DNA from: Sesamum alatum
Lineage: Eukaryota; Streptophyta; Magnoliopsida; Lamiales; Pedaliaceae
Direction of reading: 5' to 3'
DNA length: 64,000 nt
Assembly (NCBI GenBank): GCA_034509735.1
Contig: JACGWO010000004.1
Location: 21,619,395-21,683,394, forward strand
The notes under the pieces were generated by a model that saw only the letters and a list, made by a program, of their open reading frames with translations, was not told the DNA's origin and did not search any database. The position numbers were made by a program, and so were the translations under genes. This document shows positions 22,668-32,257 of the stretch, one piece after another (position 1 is the stretch's first letter; each line of letters opens with the position of its first letter).

Positions 22668-23294
22668 GTGATCAACACAATATCCGGCAGTTCGACCGGA
22701 GGGGATTCTCAAAATGCTCAAAAAAGGTACGCTCGACACCTTACATCTCAAGATGTTTGTACCTTTGTTGTTCAGAGGGTACAATGTAGAGACCCGATAA
22801 ATTTTGATGATAGAGACTCAATGGGGGGTCGAACCCCACAGGATGATCCTCTCGTAATAGCAATAAAAGTAGTGAAATTTCAAGTTAAGAAAGTACTGGT
22901 GGATAGTGGAAGTTCAGTAGATGCTATACTATTAGATGCACTAAGAAGAATGGAGCTTGACCTAACGGTTCTCAAACTAGTGCGGACACCCTTAACAGGT
23001 TTTGGAAGGTCGGAAGTAATGCCGTTAGGGACCATTGACTTACCTATAACCCTAGGTTTTGGCTGTAAGCAAAGGACAATGATGCTCAAATACTTAGTCG
23101 TGGATGTCCCGTTTGCATACAACATAATACTAGGAAGGCCCGGCCTGCATTACTTTCAAGCGGTAATTTCTACTTTCCATCAAAAATTGAAGTTCCCAAT
23201 TAGACAGGGTATGGGGATGGTCCATAGGGATGAAAAGGTGGCTACACAGTGTTATAATCTGACAGTGTCAAAGTTAGGGTCGGCATATAGATGA
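22668..23294 (+). pseudogene. Aspartic protease region of the plus-strand Ty3 element
   Basis: A 208-codon open frame with KKVLVDSGSSVDAILLDALR (active-site D-S-G in place of D-T-G), then PLTGFGRSEVMPLGTIDLPI and later NIILGRPGLHYFQAVISTFH. The order of the DSGSS strand, flap region and ILGRPxL strand is that of retropepsins in Ty3 polyproteins. It is open here but isolated by stops from gag and RT. Confidence 0.85.
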
Positions 23295-23539
23295 AAAGCC
23301 GGAAAGAATGGAAAGATTGATGCCTGTGGACTGTAAGGAAATTGAGTTGTATCTAGGAGATGCGTCGAAGGTTACTAGAATAGGTCTGCAACTGACTGGG
23401 GAAGACGGGCTAAGAATGGTGAATTTTTTTAGAGCCAATGCCGACATGTTTGCATGGAAGCCAGAGGATTTACAAGGAATCAGTCCCAAGGTGATAGTAC
23501 ACAGGTTGAACGTTGATGGGTCGGCTTGACCGATCCAGC

Positions 23540-24060
23540 AGAGGAAAAGAAATTTCAGCAGCGAAAGGAATGCCATCATAGCTATGGAGGTAGAGAAATT
23601 ACTAAGAGCACAAATATCTTATTGAAGTACAATATACTGAATGGTTGGCCAATGTGGTAGTCGTACCCAAGGGATCAGGGAAATGGTGCATGTGCACGAA
23701 TTTCACAGACTTAAATAAAGCGTGACCCAAAGACCTTACCCCTTACCGTGAATAGATGCTTTAGTGGACTCCACATCGGGATGCTCATTGTTGAGTATGA
23801 TGGATGCTTTCCAAGAGTATCACCAAATAGTAATGGCAGAAGAGGACCAAGTGAAGACTTCTTTTATCACAGAATAGGGGACATATTGCTATAGGGTCAT
23901 GCCATTTTGGTTGAAAAATGTTGGAAGCACGTACCAGAGGCACATAAACAAAATGTTCAAAAAGTTGATTGGGAAATCAAGGGAGGTGTACGTAGATGAA
24001 ATAGTGGTGAAGAGTGAGCATGAGGTTGAGCATTTACGGCACTATCTGCTAGAGGCACAT
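23540..24060 (+). pseudogene. Truncated reverse transcriptase of the plus-strand Ty3 element
   Basis: Fragments in changing frames include a decayed 'D-A-F-Q-E-Y-HQIVMAEEDQ' block around 23800-23850 and MPFWLKNVGSTYQRHINKMF...SREVYVDEIVVKSEHE at 23899-24030. The catalytic YVDD motif reads YVDE. Homology stops near 24060 and the remaining 460 bp before the right LTR show no RNase H or integrase motif. Confidence 0.8.
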
Positions 24061-24523
24061 CGTCCTGAGGAGGTTTGTGTACCTCGAGAACCTCATGTAC
24101 AACACGAGGTTCGACCCTCGCGGCTTCATCCCTATCCATAGGTCGGCTAACGTCGAAAAGGAAGAATTCGACCATGAACTACTAGAACCGGAGCTCGTTG
24201 AATCGCTAGACTCACTAGACATGCAATAAGAGATAGGAGCCAGAAAAGTTACTTAATGATGAACGGAACGACGAGAGGGAGTCGACGGGAAGTGAGAGTA
24301 ACAGTAGGTCGAAGAGTCGGAGTTGTATTCTTTTTTAAGAAAAGTAAGGAAGATCGAAAGTACGTAAGAAGCCTTATTTATAGAAAGAGATGGTAAAAAA
24401 GGGCGGTTAATTCGAGGGTTCGAATGCGAGAAGATTCTCGAATTGGGGGCTCAGATTGAAAGCCTAAAACATTCGAATTTCCACGTTCTCGTTCAAAGGA
24501 ATACTTAGTCTTGAGGGAGTGAA

Positions 24524-24992
24524 TGATGTGGGCTAAATACATGAAGCTCAAAAGGACCCAATTGGGCCCCTCGCTTGTGATAAGGAGGGAGCCTCCCCCT
24601 ACAAATGGGATGGGTCACCAGTTCAGTTCGTAGGAGGGCCCATAGAGCCCATCAGGCATGGTAAGGACAAAAAGCCCCAGGAAGCGGGGATTGACTACAC
24701 GCGGCAGCATCTTAGAGCTTCACGTAAGACCTTACGTACAAATAGTATGAGGATAAATAGCCCCTCATTCAACAATTATTATCAATAACCACGCATTTAC
24801 TTTCTCAACTACCTTCAACTACTATCTTGTAAAGGCCAGACCTATTTGAACGTTGGAGTGCTCACGCTGGGCTCCGACTCAACCTATTTGCTCCTTGTGC
24901 AGAACCGACGAAGTTCCAGGAAATTCTGAAGTTGTTGGAGGCAACCGTCGACCCTCAGATAGTTGACCATTGACCGACGGCAATCTGTATCA
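24524..24992 (+). repeat. Right LTR of the plus-strand Ty3 element
   Basis: 469 bp, longer than the left LTR by small insertions ('tagagcccat' near 24640 and a repeated 'caactacctt' near 24810). In the first 118 bp I count 12 differences from the left LTR, all transitions. Confidence 0.9.
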
Positions 24993-25121
24993 ATACACAT
25001 ACATAAATGTACACTTATATATTTGCTTTTTTTTTTTTTTTTATCTATGTATTTTTCTTAATCAATAAAAAGAAGTTAATCCTCAATAGTTCTTATAGTG
25101 GGAATTTAATTTCCTCTCATG

Positions 25122-26774
25122 CGGTCTGCTAAATCATTGGAAAAAAGGACAGGGTTGGTGAAATGACAGGATGTCTGCTTACCAGTTTCAATGGGGGGCC
25201 TGGGTATACGTAAGTTATCACTACTAAATCTTGCATGCTTAATGAAATTGACTTGGAGGTTTCACAAACAGGATACCTCCTTGTGTTTTGAGGTTTTCAA
25301 AAACAAATATTTTCCACATGCTTGTTTTGTTACTGCTGTGAGGAAATCTCATCATAGTTATATATGGAAACACCTACAGAGATCTATTCCTCTTATACAA
25401 AAATCAGTTTCTTGGGTTCTGGGGGATGGTAAGTCTATTAATTTTTGGGATCATTACTGGTTATCGGAATACTCTATCCGTTCACAAGTCCAATCGGTTC
25501 CTGATTCACTTCAAAGTCTGAAAGTGGCTTCTCTTATTTCGCCTGGTAAGACCTGGGATCTTTCTGTAGTGGAACACATTTTACCTCAACATATTAAGGT
25601 TGCCATTTCATCCCTACCTATACCTCAATAGCCTCAACCAGATGATATGGTCTGGAGATGGGAGAACACAAGTAATTTTTCAATTAAGAGTGCGTATGCT
25701 TGGCTTATTCGTGAACAGTTAACTTCTGCCACGGCGAAATTACCTTGGTTTTGTATCCAAAAAATGCGAGTTTTACCTAAGGTAAGGTTCTTTATTTGGT
25801 TAATGAGTCATTGCAGTCTCCCAACTTCCTCCTTTTCCTTTTATTCGTCACCGCTTATCCCAACCCAAGTGCAGTTTATGTGGGGATTCCTGGGAGGACA
25901 TCCCACATACTTTTGTTTCTTGCTCTTCTTTCGCATCACTTTCGCACTGTGTTTTCCATGAGTTGGCGGATTTGAAAAGCACAAATGTTCTTATTATCCT
26001 ATATAAATTACGCCATAATCCGAGTAGACAAGCTCGTTTTGCGAACTTAGTATGGTTAATGTGGAAAGCTCGTAATGCATCTATTTTTCAGGGAAAACAT
26101 ATTAATTGTTATCAAATATGGAAGGAAGTTGGACAAGTGACAAAAGATTTTGTGCATTTTGATTCTCATACTGTGGATAACAAAATTGATGTATTATGTA
26201 AATGGCAACCACCTTCACATCCTCATTCGTATAAACTCAATATTGATGGTTCTTCCTTAGGAAATCCGGGACTCGCTGCTTGTGCTGGTATTATTCGGGA
26301 TTCATGTTCTCATTTTGTTGTGGCTTTTTCGCAATACATTGGGATTAACTCAAATAATATGGCTGAATGTTGGGCGTTGCGTAATGGTTTAGCGTTGGCA
26401 AGAAATTCTAACATAAAAAACCTTCTTGTTGAAACAGACTCTAAGTTTTTAATGTATCTTCTTGGCAGGGTGAACCAAATACCGTCGAAGTTTATCCCTT
26501 TGATTAGGGACTATAGGAGGTTGCTGGAAAGTTTTGATGCAGTAGCGGCAAGTTTTTGTTACAGAGAAGTTAATAGAGCTGCTGATGTTTTTGCTCGCCA
26601 TGCAGCTAAGGAAAGATCATCAAAACAGACTTTTTTGCATGCTCCACCTTTTGCACAAGATATTCTCACTTCTGATCTTTCTTTTGAATGTAATAGACGC
26701 ACTACTTCTAAGTTTGTAATGACGTTACGGTTGAAGTAATATATATATATATATATATATATTTATAAAAAAAA
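25122..26774 (+). mobile_element. 5'-truncated LINE with 10-bp target duplication
   Basis: It is bounded by TCCTCTCATG at 25112-25121 and 26775-26784. The 3' end is an (AT)n run (about 26739-26761) followed by A-rich sequence, as expected of a LINE tail. The coding part covers the end of the RT region, the zf-RVT domain and RNase H. The 1653-bp length is far below a full plant L1 (about 5-7 kb), so it is a dead-on-arrival copy. It inserted about 115 bp beyond the right LTR of the Ty3 element. Confidence 0.85.
25160..26739 (+). pseudogene. LINE ORF2 C-terminal part: RT end, zf-RVT, RNase H
   Basis: The order is VCLPVSMGGLGIRKLSLLNL (the conserved block after RT), a WKHL...SWVLGDGKSINFWDHYW block, WRWENTSNFSIKSAYAWL, a zinc-knuckle zf-RVT (CSLCGDSWEDIPHTFVSC) and an RNase H domain. 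RNase H (about 26230-26625) keeps its acidic set: NIDGSS, MAECWALRNG, ETDSKF and the final RAADVFARH. Defects are a TGA at about 25163, a TAG at 25629-25631 and one frameshift near 25835-25850. The RNase H segment itself is open over 258 codons. It would degrade RNA in RNA:DNA hybrids if expressed; I expect it to be inactive for lack of a complete ORF2. Confidence 0.85.
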
Positions 26775-26913
26775 TCCTCTCATGACACCCATTTTCTCAC
26801 TAAAGTTTTTATTTTTATATTGATTTAGTTTATTTAAAATTAATTTATTATATTTTTAATCAATATTACGTTTGAGTTACAACTACAAATAGTTACAAAT
26901 ACAAAAATATACA
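26775..26913. other. AT-rich spacer
   Basis: No features beyond the LINE target duplication at its left edge. Confidence 0.5.
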
Positions 26914-27093
26914 TCTATATTAATATAAAAAGAAAACACTATTTTTACTCACAAAGAGCAGTTAATTATACTGCTACACTAAATTTTTGTTATACCAATA
27001 ATATCCCTAAATTATTTTTTTATAATATATTTTTAAAATAAAAAATATTATTTATTATATATACACGCAAGTACAACATGCTATGTCGACTAA
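26914..27093 (+). mobile_element. Mini-Helitron (180 bp)
   Basis: It starts TCTATATTAATATAAAAAG after an A and ends CGACTAA before a T, fitting A^TC...CTRR^T. It shares body and ends with 5005-5176 (opposite strand) and with the interrupted copy at 8995-9063. Non-coding. Confidence 0.6.
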
Positions 27094-27861
27094 TTTCCTA
27101 TCATACAAGGCCCCAATTTTATGGTGTTTTTGAGTGGGCTTGGGGTACAAATGTAAGCCTGCATGAGTACTACTGTATGACCAAATGGGCCACCACCTAT
27201 ACTCTCAACTCCAACAGTCCAGTTGGTGGTGGTGCAAACTGATTCAGCTAACGATAGTAAAAGTGCAAAATTAGTCTCACCATTTAGTATTATTTTATAT
27301 TTGTTTGATAGTTTATAAAATTTTAGAATTAATCTAATATTTCATTAATATTTACAAAAAAGGTTTAAATACGTCGCAAAAAATACCCTTTCGTTGTAAA
27401 ATGTAGGGTCTTTTTGGCAATATTTTTGAAACTTTTTTATAATTTTTAATAAAATATGATATTAATTTTAAAATTCTATAAAATGTAAAACTAAGTATAA
27501 AATAATTTAAATTATGAAACTAGTTTTACAGTTTTGCCGTTGACTACCTACCAACAGTACTCCATCAAAATGTTTCTAGAATCCTCTTATCTTTAGCCCC
27601 CACCAAAAAAACCAAAAAAAAAGCCCCTCTCTCCAAGAACTTTCTAGGGTTTTGTTATCCTCTTACTTAACCAATTTGACACCAACCCACCACCCATTTC
27701 TTCTCTTGATACACTCTCTCTCACTCTCCCACTAATTTTTCTCACTTAAGGTATTACATTTTGTCTTCAATTCTCCTTTCATTGTACTGTTTGATTCTTT
27801 GAAGATTTTTGATGGGTTTTGATATGTCCAGGGTTCATATTCTTGAGTTTGGTGGCAAGAA
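27094..27861 (+). promoter_or_regulatory. Upstream region and 5'UTR of the CPN20 gene
   Basis: AT-rich until about 27590, then C/T-rich with repeated 'ctctc' (27715-27730), as in plant 5'UTR pyrimidine patches. A telo-box-like TAGGGTTT lies at 27645-27652; such boxes are common in promoters of plastid-protein and translation genes. No clear TATA box was found. Confidence 0.45.
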
Positions 27862-29967
27862 ATGGCAGCTGCACAGTTGACTTCCGCTGCTTCCTCAATT
27901 TCAGGAAAAGGGTTTGTTTCATTTGAGGGTCTGAGAGCTTCAAATGCTGTAAAAATCTCATCTTTTTCACCTCTGAAGCAGAATGCACTCTCCCTCAGAT
28001 CATTCCCCGCCCTTGTTGTCAAGGCCGCTACAACTGTTGCTCCTAAGGTATAATTATGTTAGTTTCGATTTCTAATCTATGTTCTTGAAATTACATTTAC
28101 TGTCTCCATTTCATTTTATGCATCTTCTTTGATTTTCAGTGATGTAATTTCTCATCAAGAATGTATTTGTTTTGAACTTGACTTTTACACTGTTGGCGGT
28201 GAAATTTACACCAGTATAGGTGTTTAAAGTATGAATTTCTTTTAGTTAATTTGTTGTCTGGATTACCTTGTTGTTCTGTTGAGTTGTCTTTGTATGCTTA
28301 TCCGCGGTTATGGTGTAGGGAACACAAATGTAGTAGCAGATGTCTTGATTTGTGTGCTCTAGCTACACAATTACATAGATACTAGACTTTCCGTAAATTT
28401 GTATATTAAATGTGAGTTTCTTGCGAGATGGTATGTATTCACGGAGGGGGTGCTACATTGGGCGGTATCACAAATTCTATTATGAGTGCTAAAATTTTAT
28501 TTGCTCCCTGGAATGCTTTTCCCGGTGACTGTTAAGAGATTACGAAACACGGTCCATTTTTATTTAGCGGTGGATGAAGGAATGTGTTTAATCTTTGAGG
28601 CAAAATGCAGCTTGTATGCTAGCTCATTTATTCTACCATTGTAGTCCAATTGTTTCGTCGTTTCTTCCCGCGTCTTATTTAACTGGCACATGGATTTTGT
28701 GTGAGTTGGAATCTTATAGATGTATTATTTAGCACTCTGAATTGTGAAGCTGAATGATGACTTGACTAGCACTTCTAATGTCTGTAACATGTCGCTTATG
28801 TGAATTTGTGGTTGTAACTTATAAATATTAGTTTGAGTGAGTGATCGCAAAGCTTATTTACCAAATATGAGAATTGGGTCACGGCCAATTTATTATCTCA
28901 TATGTGTAAGTGCAATTATGTTATTTACTGATCATATTGGCTCTGAAATTTGATTTCAGTACACTGCTCTCAAGCCATTGGGTGACAGAGTGTTGGTGAA
29001 GATTAGTACAGCAGAGGAGAAGACTTCAGGTGGTATTTTACTACCAACAACTGCGCAAACCAAGCCTCAAGCGGGTGAGGTGGTTGCTGTTGGAGAAGGT
29101 CGGACAATTGGTAAAACCAAGTTGGAAGTTAGTTTGAAGGTATCATCAGAATTCAATCTCCGTTTTGGTTGTTATGCTTATTTATACCAGTGATTGGTTT
29201 GACTTACGAGGCGATACCTTTGTCTAGACGGGCACCAAAGTGGTGTACTCAAAGTATGCAGGAACAGAAGTGGAGTTCGACGGAACAAATCATCTCATTC
29301 TGAAGGAGGATGACATTGTCGGTACTCTTGATACTGATGAAATAAAAGATTTGCAGCCCCTGAATGACAGAGTTCTCATAAAGGTCGGTCCTGTTTCCAG
29401 CCATCTGATTCTGTTACCAATTGGCCCTGATATTTAGCTATGAATTATCTGTATCCTTGCATGTTTCTGGAGAGACTTCGGGTACATATTTTAGCCAGCA
29501 GTCACGGGAGCAATTGTTTCTTTTCAGGTTGCTGAAGCTGAGGAAAAAACGGCTGGTGGGTTGTTCTTAACAGATGCAAGCAAGGAGAAGCCGTCAATTG
29601 GCACAGTAAGTTACATTCCTTAACTCTACCTCGGCCAAAATAGTGCCTTACCATGTAATTTTGTTAGAGATATTTCGATCAAAGCCCGCCTAGTCTGCAT
29701 TCATCTGGCTTTGTTTGTTCGCCTCTTTCCAATTTGTGCCCCCGAGTTATTAGAAATGGATTACCGTTAGTAGTTGCCATTCTTGAATTACAGGTAGTTG
29801 CAGTTGGGCCTGGTCCCCTTGATGATGAGGGCAACAGGAAGCCGTTGTCAGTTGCTCCAGGAAACACAGTTTTGTACTCCAAATACGCAGGCAACGATTT
29901 CAAGGGCAGTGATGGCTCAGACTACATAGCGTTAAGGGCATCAGATGTCATGGCAGTCCTTTCTTAG
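27862..29967 (+). CDS. CPN20: Plastid 20/21-kDa co-chaperonin (CPN20/CPN21, double Cpn10)
   Basis: Five exons, all with GT-AG junctions and all in phase 0: 27862-28047, 28960-29139, 29228-29383, 29528-29605 and 29794-29967; 257 aa. Residues 1 to about 55 are Ser/Ala-rich and basic, a chloroplast transit peptide. Two tandem GroES-like domains follow, about residues 63-157 ([12 protein letters not shown], mobile loop [21 protein letters not shown]) and about 158-257 ([36 protein letters not shown], ending [14 protein letters not shown]). The double-domain form is specific to plastids: it caps the Cpn60 chaperonin and helps fold Rubisco and other stromal proteins. The length matches the Arabidopsis protein (about 253 aa). 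The first intron is 912 bp. The next gene (ARF) converges from the other strand. Confidence 0.96.
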
Positions 29968-32257
29968 ATAGTCCGATTCTGCACGTTAAATATGTCGAGC
30001 AAAAGTCATAAGCGGAACCGTTCTTGTAACTTAGGCTTGAGTACGCATTTTTTGCAGCTACATGAATGTATTCAAGTGTAATGAGTATCGGATTTCCCCG
30101 AGAGTATTTTCAATAGTTGCCTGTACCTTTCCCTTGTGGAGGTCATTTTCTTTCTTACATCCGTAGGTCTTGAACTCATACGCAGTCATGTTGATAAGAC
30201 TTTTCCAAAACAATAGGCAAGCAGAATATGAAACTGGGCTGCACTGGTTTGTCCGTGTGTTTTTACCTTTTTTTTTGGAGAATTAGATTGAATTTTCTGT
30301 TTCAAAGTCTGCATGATCTTTTATATTATTCAATATACACATGCTATATATATAAAGTTTTTTTCAAGATAAATATATGATGTTATCGTTATTCATGTAA
30401 CGTGTATGTTTGAATGGATTATAAGATGGAATAGGATTTGCACCAGAACATTTACACGTATTTTTGAGTTTATGTAATTTGCACGTTTTGTTGTAACATG
30501 CAACCAAAAACGAGTTTAGTTTTGTAATCGTGTATGTCAACTTTGATGCCTTCAAGGAGATACGTCTGTTACTCAATCTATGCCTGTCATTCATTTGAGT
30601 TTACGAATACAAACGAGTAGAGCTCGAGTCGAACTTGTGAAAATTTTAAACTCGGGTTTAAGCTCATCTCTTCGAGTTTCAAAATTTAAGCTCAAATTCA
30701 GACTTATTTTGAAAACATCGAGCTCGAGCTCACCTATATAAAAATATTAAATAAAAAGCACTTATATTAACATTAATACTATTGTTTCAATTATTTAAAT
30801 ACTCTTACTATATGTGATTATCATTAGTATTTTTTGGTTGTGGTGTACATGATAATAAAAATATAATCATGTGATTATTAAATTAAAATACGTCTGATTG
30901 TTAATGATTCATATTATTATCTATAACTAATAAAGGTATTACCGTTGTCACTATTGCTGTTAATTATAGAACTCTTGCTATAGATATGACAAATAAAATT
31001 ATAATCACATTTATTAAGTCATGCGGTTATTAAACACTAATATCTTCATCAATAATATTAACAGTTAATAAAATTATAATATCAGTAATGATATAATAAA
31101 ATTAAAAAGGGTGAATTATAGCCACCTCTCCTAAAATTTGACATAATTACAAATACCTCCCTAAGGTTTGTAATTTTTAACAAAAGACCTAAAATTGACC
31201 ATTTTACCCTTGAATTTTTAGTTCAAATTGTAGAAAAATCAATCGAGTCAAATTGCATTATTGTTCATCTGTATAAAAAACTTAAAAAACCTCTCCCTAC
31301 GCATCCAAAAAAATTCAAAAAATTTTAAAAATAATTCAGTTTGCATAAGGGCATTTTGATCAATTCAACCATAAAAATAGATGAAAATGGGTTATCTATT
31401 AGACGATTGCAAACCTCAATGAGGTATTTGTAATTTTTCAAACAATGGAGAAGTATTTATAATTATGCCAAACCTCAGGAGTAGTTGTAATTTACCCGAT
31501 TAAAAAAATTAAAAAATACTCCATCCCGACGTTTTGAACATGTATCTTCTGGTTCAAACTCAACAACCCAAGCCCGAATTCAAAAAGTTTGAGTTTGAGT
31601 CGACCTCAGACAAGCCGGCTCACTATGCTCGTGTGCAGGCTCGACTCATCTTGCACCCTTACTTGAGCCACAAGCTCACTCGAAGCATATTGAAGAACAA
31701 GAAACAAGAACAGCCAGCCCAGTTCAGGTATTATGGCTGGTATAGTTCCTGTGGTTCTTTCACATTCATGTCAGGAAAACAGGTTGTAATAAGCTAGAAA
31801 CCTCAACTGAATTCAAGATGCTGTACAATGTTTCTCTGAAGTTTATCTTCAAGAACACATCAGCTCGTTATAGACCTATATGTGGAAGCTTTCCGAAGAC
31901 CTATCTAGCCTAAAGACGTAAAATTTACACCAATCGGCCCTTTATACTTCATCCTCGGGCAAGAGGGTCGTCATTTACAGTGCACTTTCGTTGCAATATA
32001 GCTCAAATCTCAGACAAGTCAACTAGCACGCTACGAGCATTGCCTATCTATATTCAGCTGTGGTCTTCGAGCAAGAATTTGTCGAATTGCTCAGACTCAG
32101 ACCACTTTAAGCAAAAACTAGTGGTCCATATTGACACTAAAAAGGAAAAGCGACTTGGCTAAAGATCAATCTGTGCCGTGTTGTCTGAAGATTGGAAGCA
32201 TGGAACGCAAGTGTTTAAATGGCTTTTCTGCGTGGACACAGTCGCTGTCTGAATATT
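29968..32257. other. Convergent intergenic region between CPN20 and the ARF gene
   Basis: It holds the 3'UTRs of both genes, a repeat tract rich in 'gagctcgag' (30600-30730) related to the 51324 element, AT-rich filler and MITE copy 2 (31109-31497). Short open frames at 31534-31797 and 31980-32162 have no domains and probably lie in or near the ARF 3'UTR. Confidence 0.5.
31109..31497 (+). mobile_element. Mutator-like MITE family A, copy 2
   Basis: 389 bp, starting GGGTGAATTATAGCCACCTC and ending with the inverted form (GTAGTTGTAATTTACCC). The flanking 9 bases are AATTAAAAA (31100-31108) and GATTAAAAA (31498-31506), 8 of 9 identical. Same orientation as copies 1 and 3. It lies between the convergent CPN20 and ARF genes. 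Confidence 0.85.

Larger units (their letters stand above)
20804..24992 (+). mobile_element. Ty3-type (Tat-like) LTR element, two LTRs, ATACA duplication, truncated pol
   Basis: Left LTR 20804-21256 and right LTR 24524-24992 start TGATGTGG and end GTATCA. The flanks are identical, ATACA at 20799-20803 and 24993-24997. The primer-site position reads TTGGTGTCGTATGTGGGAAC at 21259-21278, a decayed form of the Tat-type TTGGCGCC leader. A purine tract (TTGAGGGAGTGAA) precedes the right LTR. Gag, protease and the first two thirds of RT are recognisable but broken. RNase H and integrase are absent, so at 4189 bp this is a defective or non-autonomous copy. Confidence 0.9.

Noticed and set aside
22668..23294. 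Possible host aspartic protease gene
   Set aside because: It lies between gag and RT remnants inside a bounded LTR element, so it is the element's protease.
30364..30594. Minus-strand open frame between CPN20 and ARF
   Set aside because: Low-complexity, no domain, within the likely CPN20 3' flank.
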